Shown piece after piece: positions 44,180 to 52,203 of a stretch of DNA of 52,203 bases. A program made the position numbers and the translations under genes. Position 1 is the stretch's first letter, and every line of letters begins with the position of its first letter. The stretch is from Paenibacillus shirakamiensis (GTDB lineage Bacteria; Bacillota; Bacilli; Paenibacillales; Paenibacillaceae): positions 1 through 52,203 of the forward strand of contig NZ_JAGGLD010000012.1 of assembly GCF_017874255.1 (NCBI RefSeq), read 5' to 3'. Below the pieces are notes generated by a model, which saw only the letters and a program-made list of their open reading frames with translations, was not told the DNA's origin and made no database searches.

Positions 44180-45100
44180 TTAGTGGATATCTTTTTTCTT
44201 GAACCGACCGCCCTTGACATCATGTATGTTCCCTACAGCCAAGAATGCACGTTCATCAAATTGGTTCACAATGTCTTTGAGCTTAGCTTCTTCCAGTCGC
44301 GTAATGACACAGAATATGACCTTTTTAGGATCGCCTGAGAAGCCGCCTTCCCCCGCTAGATAAGTTACGCCCCGTCCAAGACGGCTGATGATGGCATCTC
44401 CAATTTCATCAATATTGTCACTGATAATCCAGACCGATTTGGATTCGTTCAGACCATCAATCACAATATCGATGACTTTGAAAGCAATATAGTAAGCAAG
44501 AATAGAAAATAAAGCTGCATCCCACCCGAAGACAAATCCAGCTCCACCAAGAATGAAAATATTCAAAATCATAATAATTTCTCCTACGGAGAATGGAGTT
44601 TTTCGAGAGATTAAGATCGCTATGATTTCCGTACCATCTAACGATCCGCCAAAACGAATAACAATACCCGTCCCGAGACCTAAAAGAATTCCTCCAAAGA
44701 CGAAGGCTAGTAACGTTTCTTGGCTGAACGCCTGAACATGATGTAAAAGTGCTGTAGTAGTCGACATGACCGAAATACCAAGGAGTGTAGAGAACGCAAA
44801 GGTTTTACCAATTTGTTTGTATCCTACGACTAAAAAGGGGAGGTTAAGTAGAAATAAGAAAATACCTAGAGGTAAACCGGTGTAGTGCGAGACGATAACG
44901 GAGATTCCGGTTACACCTCCATCTGTAATGTCATTAGGCACTAAGAAAAGCTCAAGTGCTGCAGCATAACATATAGCTCCTAGAACTATAAACAAACAAC
45001 GAAGGAGAATATTTCTTAACGGCTTCTTTTTGTGTTGCCGTGGCATCTGGGGAAAAGGGATAGGTGGCTGCATCTGATCTGTCATGTGGTTATCTGTCAT
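44180..45100 (-). CDS. yitT: YitT family membrane protein (DUF161 plus DUF2179)
   Basis: About 306 residues: a Pro-rich cytoplasmic N terminus, five membrane segments (LFIVLGAICYAAALELFLVPNDITDGGVTGISVIVSHYTG motif region), and a C-terminal cytoplasmic DUF2179 domain (SDNIDEIGDAIISRLGRGVTYLAGEGGFSG...). Bacillus has many YitT paralogues; the transport substrate or role is unknown. The ATG (or TTG just before it) follows AAAGGA. Confidence 0.85.
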   Translation of the reverse strand: MTDNHMTDQMQPPIPFPQMPRQHKKKPLRNILLRCLFIVLGAICYAAALELFLVPNDITDGGVTGISVIVSHYTGLPLGIFLFLLNLPFLVVGYKQIGKTFAFSTLLGISVMSTTTALLHHVQAFSQETLLAFVFGGILLGLGTGIVIRFGGSLDGTEIIAILISRKTPFSVGEIIMILNIFILGGAGFVFGWDAALFSILAYYIAFKVIDIVIDGLNESKSVWIISDNIDEIGDAIISRLGRGVTYLAGEGGFSGDPKKVIFCVITRLEEAKLKDIVNQFDERAFLAVGNIHDVKGGRFKKKDIH

Positions 45101-45245
45101 CAAATCACAATCCTTTCATTTATGTTTTTTCCGATCTCTCCATTCCTAATATAGTGTTCATCGGGAATTCAGTATCCCTACCTCTATTATTACATTAATT
45201 CATAGACGTGTCTTGCCATTTGGGCAAAAAGTCGCAAAATAGACG

Positions 45246-45271
45246 AAAATTGCCCGAATTCGGGCAATTCT
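45246..45271 (-). terminator. Probable terminator of sspP
   Basis: Perfect palindrome ATTGCCCGAATTCGGGCAAT (45249-45268) followed on the minus strand by TTTTCG. The U run is short. Confidence 0.6.
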
Positions 45272-45275
45272 GAGA

Positions 45276-45431
45276 TTAACCACCTTCACGATTATGATGA
45301 TCCACGTGATTTTGATTCTTTACCTTTTTGGAACCCGATAAGGGTTCTTGATTCCCTGAATTCTCTGCCTTATGCCGTTGATTAGGCTTAGGATTCTGAC
45401 CTGGTACTTCCATGCTCTTTGGTTTGCTCAT
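45276..45431 (-). CDS. sspP: Small acid-soluble spore protein, SspP family
   Basis: A 51-codon gene: start ATG at 45431, 9-10 nt after GAGAGGA, stop TAA at 45276. The translation begins MSKPKSMEVPGQNPKPNQRH and contains EPLSGSKKVKNQNHVDHHN, which matches the SspP signature PEPLxGSKKVKNRNH of minor spore proteins. Such proteins are made in the forespore and bind in the spore core. A possible sigma-G promoter is listed separately. In B. subtilis sspP lies elsewhere (near citB), so its place here is lineage-specific. Confidence 0.82.
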   Translation of the reverse strand: MSKPKSMEVPGQNPKPNQRHKAENSGNQEPLSGSKKVKNQNHVDHHNREGG

Positions 45432-45484
45432 CGATTATCATCCTCTCTTAAAAAATACATCTCATCTAACTTATAATGCCTATG

Positions 45485-45514
45485 TAATTTGCGATAAGAG
45501 CCCTTATTTTATAC
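45485..45514 (-). promoter_or_regulatory. Possible sigma-G promoter of sspP
   Basis: GTATA (45510-45514), 18-nt spacer, CAAATTA (45485-45491) on the minus strand, close to GHATR-N18-CATNHTA with one mismatch. Weak evidence; it overlaps the region just past the tRNA terminator. Confidence 0.3.
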
Positions 45515-45537
45515 AGAATACATGCTTAAAATATAAC

Positions 45538-45563
45538 AAAAAAAGCCTGCTCCTAAGAGCAGA
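45538..45563 (-). terminator. Terminator of tRNA-Ser
   Basis: GTCTGCTC-TTAG-GAGCAGGC on the minus strand followed by seven T. Confidence 0.9.
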
Positions 45564-45583
45564 CTCATCAGTTGAATTATAAA

Positions 45584-45672
45584 TGGCGGAGAGGGTGGGA
45601 TTCGAACCCACGTGGAGTTGCCCCCTAACGGTTTTCAAGACCGCCCCGTTATGACCGCTTCGGTACCTCTCC
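45584..45672 (-). tRNA. trnS: tRNA-Ser(UGA)
   Basis: Minus-strand cloverleaf: acceptor GGAGAGG/CCTCTCC with discriminator G and an encoded CCA, D arm GAAGCGG, anticodon arm CGGTC-TTGAAAA-CCG type with anticodon TGA, long variable arm (GGGGGCAACTCC) and T arm GTGGG-TTCGAAT-CCCAC. The long variable arm marks tRNA-Ser. It reads UCA codons (and UCN by wobble). The place after serS is conserved in Bacillales. Confidence 0.97.
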
Positions 45673-45748
45673 AGATATAAGACTAATGTCTTCATGTGTT
45701 AAAAACAAAGACAAGTTAGATTATATCAAGCCTTGAGCGAATTAGCAA

Positions 45749-47032
45749 CTATTTTTTTGAAGAAATAATTTCGATATTGCCCATATAAGGTCTCAGCACC
45801 TCAGGAATCACAATCGTACCATCTTCTTGTTGGTAATTCTCAATAATAGCCGCTACCGTCCGTCCTACAGCAAGTCCAGAACCATTCAAGGTATGTACGA
45901 ATTCCGGTTTGGATTTAGCATCTGGTCTAAATCGAATATTTGCTCGACGGGCTTGGAAATCTTCAACGTTAGAACAAGAAGAAATCTCGCGATATGCACC
46001 GCTTTCTGGCAACCATACTTCGAGGTCATAGGTCTTCGCCGCAGTAAAGCCCATATCTCCTGTACAGAGGGCTAGTACGCGATATGGCAGGTTAAGTAAC
46101 TGCAGTACGCGCTCAGCGTTCTGAGTCATGCTCTCAAGCTCTGCATAAGAGTCTTCCGGATGCACAAGTTTGATCATTTCAACTTTATTGAATTGATGCT
46201 GCCGAATTAGGCCTCGCGTATCTCTACCGGATGCACCAGCTTCCGAGCGGAAACAAGAACTATATGCCACATAACGTAGAGGAAGATCCTCAAGACTCAG
46301 TATTTCCCCACGATGATAGTTAGTTACAGGTACTTCTGCTGTAGGAATTAGATAATACTCTGTGTCACGAAGCTTAAATAGATCCTCTTCAAACTTAGGA
46401 AGTTGTCCTGTTCCATATAGACTATCCTTATTTACAATATAGGGAGGAAGCATCTCTTCATATCCATGTTCATTACTATGCAAATCCATCATGAAGCTGA
46501 TTAGCGCACGTTCTAGTCTAGCTCCAAGCCCCTTATAAAAGGTGAACCTAGATCCTGTGACTTTAGCAGCAGCCTCAAAATCCAAAATGCCTAAATCAGA
46601 AGCAATCTCCCAGTGTGCCTTGGGTGTGAAATCAAATGACCGCGGTTCGTTCCAACGACGAATTTCCACATTGTCTTCTTCTGAAGCGCCTAGAGGCACA
46701 GAATCACTAGGAATATTAGGAATGGACATCGTCAGTTCGTCAATCTGTACCTCAAGAGCGCGGACTTCTTCATCTAGCACTTTGATTCGATCGCCGACCT
46801 CTCTCATCTCTACGATGAGTTGATCTGCATCTTCACGATTTTTCTTCCGCTTGGCTACTTCTGCAGATACAACATTACGACGATTCTTAAGGAGCTCACT
46901 TTCCTGAAGAAGTTCACGTCTTTTCTCGTCAAGTTGAGGAAAGCTAGAAATGAGGTCTAGGGATTTGCCTCTCTTTTTCAAGGCTTCTTCTACCCGGCCA
47001 TATTCATTTCTTAATATTTTTACATCTAACAT
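45749..47032 (-). CDS. serS: Seryl-tRNA synthetase
   Basis: A 427-residue class II synthetase with the N-terminal antiparallel coiled coil (about 30-100, rich in Glu/Lys/Arg) that recognises the tRNA variable arm, and the aminoacylation core with motif 2 ([29 protein letters not shown]) and motif 3 ([19 protein letters not shown]). ATG after AGGAGG. Unlike B. subtilis serS, no T-box leader is visible in the 107 bp upstream. Confidence 0.97.
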   Translation of the reverse strand: MLDVKILRNEYGRVEEALKKRGKSLDLISSFPQLDEKRRELLQESELLKNRRNVVSAEVAKRKKNREDADQLIVEMREVGDRIKVLDEEVRALEVQIDELTMSIPNIPSDSVPLGASEEDNVEIRRWNEPRSFDFTPKAHWEIASDLGILDFEAAAKVTGSRFTFYKGLGARLERALISFMMDLHSNEHGYEEMLPPYIVNKDSLYGTGQLPKFEEDLFKLRDTEYYLIPTAEVPVTNYHRGEILSLEDLPLRYVAYSSCFRSEAGASGRDTRGLIRQHQFNKVEMIKLVHPEDSYAELESMTQNAERVLQLLNLPYRVLALCTGDMGFTAAKTYDLEVWLPESGAYREISSCSNVEDFQARRANIRFRPDAKSKPEFVHTLNGSGLAVGRTVAAIIENYQQEDGTIVIPEVLRPYMGNIEIISSKK

Positions 47033-47084
47033 AACATGTCCCTCCTAGAACAAAACCTTAAACCCCAAGCCTCTTTTATAGGCT

Positions 47085-47133
47085 AAAATTGAACTACATC
47101 CGGCTCGGAATAAGATTCCAGACCAGATGTAGT
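47085..47133 (-). terminator. Terminator or attenuator between pdxT and serS
   Basis: ACTACATC-TGG...GGAAT-CTT-ATTCC...CCG-GATGTAGT hairpin on the minus strand followed by TCAATTTT. It ends pdxST; weak U run, so partial readthrough to serS is possible. Confidence 0.65.
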
Positions 47134-47139
47134 CGATAA

Positions 47140-47712
47140 TTATTTCTTTTTTTGTACCATATCTACAAAATATTGATGGAGTGAAAAATCATCCGTCAGC
47201 TCAGGATGATAGGAGCTAACAAGAATATGACCTTCTCTAGCTGTTACGATCTCATCCTTGTAAGTGGATAATACATCAACCGTCTGACCTACCTTTGTAA
47301 TTAAAGGAGCCCGAATGAATACAGCTCTCACCGGTTGATCTAATCCTTTCACAGGTAGATCCGTCTCAAAGCTCTCTCGTTGCCGACCAAAGGCATTGCG
47401 GGATACCCAAATGTTCATAAGTCCCAGATGAGATTCTTCTCCACTTTCAATGTGCTTGGCGAGTACGATAAGTCCTGCACACGTACCGAACAATGCTTTT
47501 CCTTGAGCAGAAAATTCACGAATAGCATCGATAAAATCATATCTTCTCATGAGTTTGCCGATGGTCGTACTTTCTCCTCCAGGTATAATGAGTCCGTCTA
47601 TTTCCTGCAACTGCTCTTTGTGCTTAATGGCTATTGCTGCAGCACCTGTCTTCTCAACACTTCGGATGTGCTCTGCCACCGCACCTTGCAGTGCTAACAC
47701 GCCTATTTTCAT
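47140..47712 (-). CDS. pdxT: Pyridoxal 5'-phosphate synthase glutaminase subunit
   Basis: A 190-residue class I glutamine amidotransferase with PGGESTTIGKL, the nucleophile Cys in LFGTCAGLIVL (residue 79), and the His/Glu pair SYHPELTDD. It feeds ammonia to PdxS in the deoxyxylulose-5-phosphate-independent vitamin B6 pathway. It lies 49 bp downstream of pdxS. Confidence 0.97.
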   Translation of the reverse strand: MKIGVLALQGAVAEHIRSVEKTGAAAIAIKHKEQLQEIDGLIIPGGESTTIGKLMRRYDFIDAIREFSAQGKALFGTCAGLIVLAKHIESGEESHLGLMNIWVSRNAFGRQRESFETDLPVKGLDQPVRAVFIRAPLITKVGQTVDVLSTYKDEIVTAREGHILVSSYHPELTDDFSLHQYFVDMVQKKK

Positions 47713-47761
47713 GACCAGTCCTCATCTTTCTAATTCGTATCTTAATGCTTAAAAATTAGAA

Positions 47762-48643
47762 TTACCAGCCGCGGTCGCTCATACGTTCTGCTGGACTAAG
47801 TTTAGAGATTTCGATTCCTTTCATCGGCGTACCGATGTTTTTGGATACTTCCGCAATCAATTTGTAGTCGGTGAAGTGAGTCGTCGCTTCTACAATAGCA
47901 CGAGCGAATTTCTCAGGGAATTCGGATTTGAAAATACCAGAGCCTACGAACACGCCGTCAGCGCCTAGGTGCATCATCAATGCCGCATCGGCCGGAGTAG
48001 CTACACCACCAGCTGCAAAGTTAACTACAGGCAATTTTCCATTGACATGAATATCAAGGAGCAAATCATAAGCTACACCTAAATTTTTTGCTTCTGCATA
48101 CAGCTCATCCTTGGACATGTTCTTAACTTTGCGAATCTGGCTGTTAATTAGACGCATATGTCTTACAGCTTCAACTATGTTACCTGTTCCTGGTTCTCCT
48201 TTTGTACGAAGCATAGATGCACCCTCGCCAATACGGCGTAATGCTTCACCCAGATCTTTTGCTCCGCAAACGAAAGGAACAGTGAATTCGCTTTTATCAA
48301 TATGATAGACCTCATCGGCTGGTGTTAATACTTCACTCTCGTCCAAATAATCAACACCAAGAGATTCAAGAACCTTAGCTTCCACATAATGTCCAATTCG
48401 AGCCTTAGCCATAACTGGAATAGATACTACTTTCATCACTTCTTCTATAATTGTAGGATCCGCCATACGGGCTACGCCACCAGCTGCACGAATATCAGAA
48501 GGAACACGTTCTAGAGCCATAACCGCTGTAGCTCCAGCAGCCTCCGCAATTTTGGCTTGTTCCGCATTCATGACGTCCATAATGACGCCGCCTTTTTGCA
48601 TTTCTGCCATACCTCTTTTTACACGAGATGTTCCTGTTTCCAT
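47762..48643 (-). CDS. pdxS: Pyridoxal 5'-phosphate synthase lyase subunit
   Basis: A 293-residue TIM-barrel PdxS (SNZ). It shows the catalytic Lys region ([16 protein letters not shown]), [11 protein letters not shown] and [34 protein letters not shown]. It joins ribose 5-phosphate, glyceraldehyde 3-phosphate and ammonia into PLP, in a 12+12 complex with PdxT. ATG 7 nt after GGGAGG; five upstream in-frame codons are excluded. Confidence 0.97.
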   Translation of the reverse strand: METGTSRVKRGMAEMQKGGVIMDVMNAEQAKIAEAAGATAVMALERVPSDIRAAGGVARMADPTIIEEVMKVVSIPVMAKARIGHYVEAKVLESLGVDYLDESEVLTPADEVYHIDKSEFTVPFVCGAKDLGEALRRIGEGASMLRTKGEPGTGNIVEAVRHMRLINSQIRKVKNMSKDELYAEAKNLGVAYDLLLDIHVNGKLPVVNFAAGGVATPADAALMMHLGADGVFVGSGIFKSEFPEKFARAIVEATTHFTDYKLIAEVSKNIGTPMKGIEISKLSPAERMSDRGW

Positions 48644-48788
48644 GTCATTGCCTCCCAAAATATATCATTATTTGCTATTATACAGCAGAATTTCTATCAT
48701 AATACTAGCTTGCTCTAACTTGTTATATTACAAGATAATCCATAAATATACAACCTATACGGTCGGAATTAGCTCATCTTCTATGGTG

Positions 48789-50162
48789 CTAGAATAAATT
48801 TTTGATAGCCGTGAACAAATCTGCGAAGAATTGACCAATGGCACGTAAAAAGAGCTTGAACCAGCCCGCTTTTTCCGCATCTTCTGTAGTGACGAGATTG
48901 ACAGATTTAACAGTTGGCGTAGCACTGTTGTCGGATTTATACGTGTAAGTTACTGTACCTACAACTGTTCCTTTCTTCAAAGGTGCCACAAGTTTGTCTG
49001 CATCCACCCATTTCACATCAGGTTTAATTCCGCTTAAGTTAGCACCTTTTTTCACCATAAAGCCCACAGGTTGGTCAGTAACAACAGCTACTTCAGATTG
49101 TTTAGATTTTTTGATAGCTACATGTTCTGCACCCTTAACCGTAGTTTTGGGAGCAACAACTTGTTTCAGTTCATAATTATCAAAACCATAATCAAGCAGC
49201 TTTTTCGTCTCAACAAAACGTGACTTTTGTTGCTTGGCATCTGTACCCATCACCACACTGATTAAACGAACCCCATTACGTACGGCTGTACCTGTAAAAC
49301 AGTTGCCCGCATTTTCCGTATGGCCTGTCTTTAATCCATCTAGACCTGGATATGCGTACTGTTTAAAGTTAATATTGGATTTATTCGCCTCAAGCATCCA
49401 GTCTAAATTCTGAAGTAGCGTTTTGTCACGCTCTCTGAATTTGTAGGATTGAATCGTAGTGAATTTCGTAAAATCCGGATGGTCCGTTACTATATATTTT
49501 GCAAGCGTCGCCGCATCTTGAGCAGACATTTTAGTCTCTCTTGGATCTGACGGACGATAATTCTCAGGCATATCACCTACATTTAGTCCAGTAGAATTTG
49601 CAAAATAGGCCGTTTTCATGCCCATCCGCTTTGCTTCATCATTCATCAGCTTCACAAAGTTTTGCTCTGTGCCTGCCACTTTCTCAGCTAGAGCCACCGT
49701 TGCATCATTAGCTGAAGCAATAGCCATAGCGGTATAGAGCTGCTCTACCGTATGCTCGTCCCCTTGAGCTAAAAATACTCTTGAGCCGATTTGCTTGGAT
49801 GCATTTTCCAATGTGCTCACTTTATCCGTCCATTTAAGCTTACCTTGCTTTACTTGGTCTGCAACAATATATTCCGTCATCATCTTGGTCATACTTGCTG
49901 GAGGCATAGGGTCGTCCCCGTTAACGGAATATATAATTTGACCTGTCGTGGCTTCCATAAGTATCGCAGATCTAACCTGTAACCCTAAAGCATCCGTTGA
50001 AGTAGTAGACGTAATTGCAGCCTTTTTGGCAGGAGCTGCTAGAGCTACTCCTCCCATAGCAATTGGGCTGATAGACATACATAACATATTAATTAATAGA
50101 AGCGACGTCACACTTTTTCGTAGAATCCGCCGTTTCGAATTATGACTTACAAGAAATTTCAA
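48789..50162 (-). CDS. dacA: D-alanyl-D-alanine carboxypeptidase (PBP5 type)
   Basis: A 457-residue low-molecular-weight PBP: signal peptide (1-43, ending ALAA), the S-x-x-K motif in ASMTK, SAN, KTG in GLKTGHT, and a C-terminal beta domain ending in an amphipathic helix (WFKLFLRAIGQFFADLFTAIKNLF) that anchors it to the membrane. It trims the fifth D-Ala from stem peptides. The start is TTG, after GAGGAG. The guaB-dacA-pdxS order is conserved. Confidence 0.95.
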   Translation of the reverse strand: MKFLVSHNSKRRILRKSVTSLLLINMLCMSISPIAMGGVALAAPAKKAAITSTTSTDALGLQVRSAILMEATTGQIIYSVNGDDPMPPASMTKMMTEYIVADQVKQGKLKWTDKVSTLENASKQIGSRVFLAQGDEHTVEQLYTAMAIASANDATVALAEKVAGTEQNFVKLMNDEAKRMGMKTAYFANSTGLNVGDMPENYRPSDPRETKMSAQDAATLAKYIVTDHPDFTKFTTIQSYKFRERDKTLLQNLDWMLEANKSNINFKQYAYPGLDGLKTGHTENAGNCFTGTAVRNGVRLISVVMGTDAKQQKSRFVETKKLLDYGFDNYELKQVVAPKTTVKGAEHVAIKKSKQSEVAVVTDQPVGFMVKKGANLSGIKPDVKWVDADKLVAPLKKGTVVGTVTYTYKSDNSATPTVKSVNLVTTEDAEKAGWFKLFLRAIGQFFADLFTAIKNLF

Positions 50163-50224
50163 TGCCCTTTAAGCTCCTCTCATCTCTTTCAATTCTTGTT
50201 CTATTCTATCACAGGGGGTATCGC

Positions 50225-50264
50225 AAAAAAAGATAGACCGAACGATTTATGTCCGGCCTATCTT
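50225..50264 (-). terminator. Terminator of guaB
   Basis: AAGATAG-G-CCG...CGG-T-CTATCTT stem on the minus strand followed by T5-7. Confidence 0.82.
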
Positions 50265-50285
50265 CAATTCCACAACAGTAATCTT

Positions 50286-52069
<1,784 letters not shown>

Positions 52070-52103
52070 AAAAAAAGAAGCACTGCCTAATGGCAGTGCT
52101 TCT
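52070..52103 (-). terminator. Terminator of the right-hand rrn operon
   Basis: AGAAGCACTGCC, ATTA, GGCAGTGCTTCT followed by T7 on the minus strand, 7 bp after the end of 5S rRNA. Confidence 0.95.
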
Positions 52104-52110
52104 AATAGTT

Positions 52111-52203
52111 GCTTGGCGGCGTCCTACTCTCCCAGGACCCTGCGGTCCAAGTACCATCGGCGCTGGAGGACTTAACGGTCGTGTTCGGGATGGGTACGTG
52201 TGG
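52111..52203 (-). rRNA. rrf: 5S ribosomal RNA (5' end cut by window)
   Basis: The minus strand reads CCACACGTACCCATCCCGAA... through GTTAAGTCCTCCAGCGCCGATGG, then GAGAGTAGGACGCCGCCAAGC at the 3' end, the conserved 5S sequence. 93 of about 117 nt are present. It is transcribed leftward towards guaB. Confidence 0.97.

Overview
The window looks like a chromosomal segment of a spore-forming Firmicute, most likely Paenibacillus or a close relative in Paenibacillaceae. Evidence: the gene content and protein sequences are Bacillales-like throughout. Sporulation genes are present (bofA, spo0F, an sspP-type small acid-soluble protein, a pbpG-type PBP, an orphan PAS histidine kinase). Strong purine-rich ribosome-binding sites and many GTG and TTG starts are also typical. 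No mobile element, prophage or CRISPR array is visible.

Layout. Both ends lie in rRNA operons transcribed leftward. The right edge is the 3' part of a 5S rRNA; the left edge is the promoter and leader region of another rrn operon. Between them the right flank (42.5-52.2 kb) carries guaB-dacA-pdxS-pdxT-serS-tRNA-Ser, then sspP, yitT and a lipoprotein gene, then tadA. The left flank (0.3-4.3 kb) carries ffs-dnaX-yaaK-recR-yaaL-bofA. These flanks reproduce the origin-proximal order known from Bacillus subtilis. About 38 kb separates tadA from ffs, and tadA is reversed relative to dnaX. Much of that block matches a neighbourhood that lies elsewhere in B. subtilis: rpmE-rho-murA-fbaA-spo0F-pyrG-rpoE-argS-ywiB, then speE-pbpG-ywhD. 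Lineage-specific genes follow.

The block in order: a copper-amine-oxidase-N/GH18 exoprotein; rpmE, a radical SAM protein, rho, murA, fbaA, spo0F, pyrG and rpoE; a subtilase; argS with a DUF1934 gene; a secreted Asp-box propeller protein; speE; GNAT and methyltransferase genes; a class A PBP and an alkyladenine glycosylase; a CadC-like repressor with a Cd/Zn P1B-ATPase; YjbR- and YwhD-family genes; an M1 peptidase with a membrane protein. Then come two tandem c-di-AMP riboswitch/NlpC-P60 units, a GNAT gene, a cytochrome c, a pterin dehydratase, motAB, rluF and a large sensor kinase.

Regulation readable from sequence: a sigma-H promoter before spo0F; a pyrG leader with GGGC start and attenuator (CTP sensing by reiterative transcription); a sigma-D promoter before motAB; a candidate sigma-G promoter before the PBP; cadO-like operators around the cadC promoter; WalR-like boxes plus c-di-AMP riboswitches before both NlpC/P60 genes, where the aptamer's last strand is also the Shine-Dalgarno sequence; and a cluster of DnaA boxes between the sensor kinase and tadA. 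The last two are the most interesting. A short GC-rich patch over the convergent ends of the subtilase and argS is the clearest compositional anomaly. Coordinates of promoters, aptamers and RNA ends are estimates from motif spacing; no searches were run.
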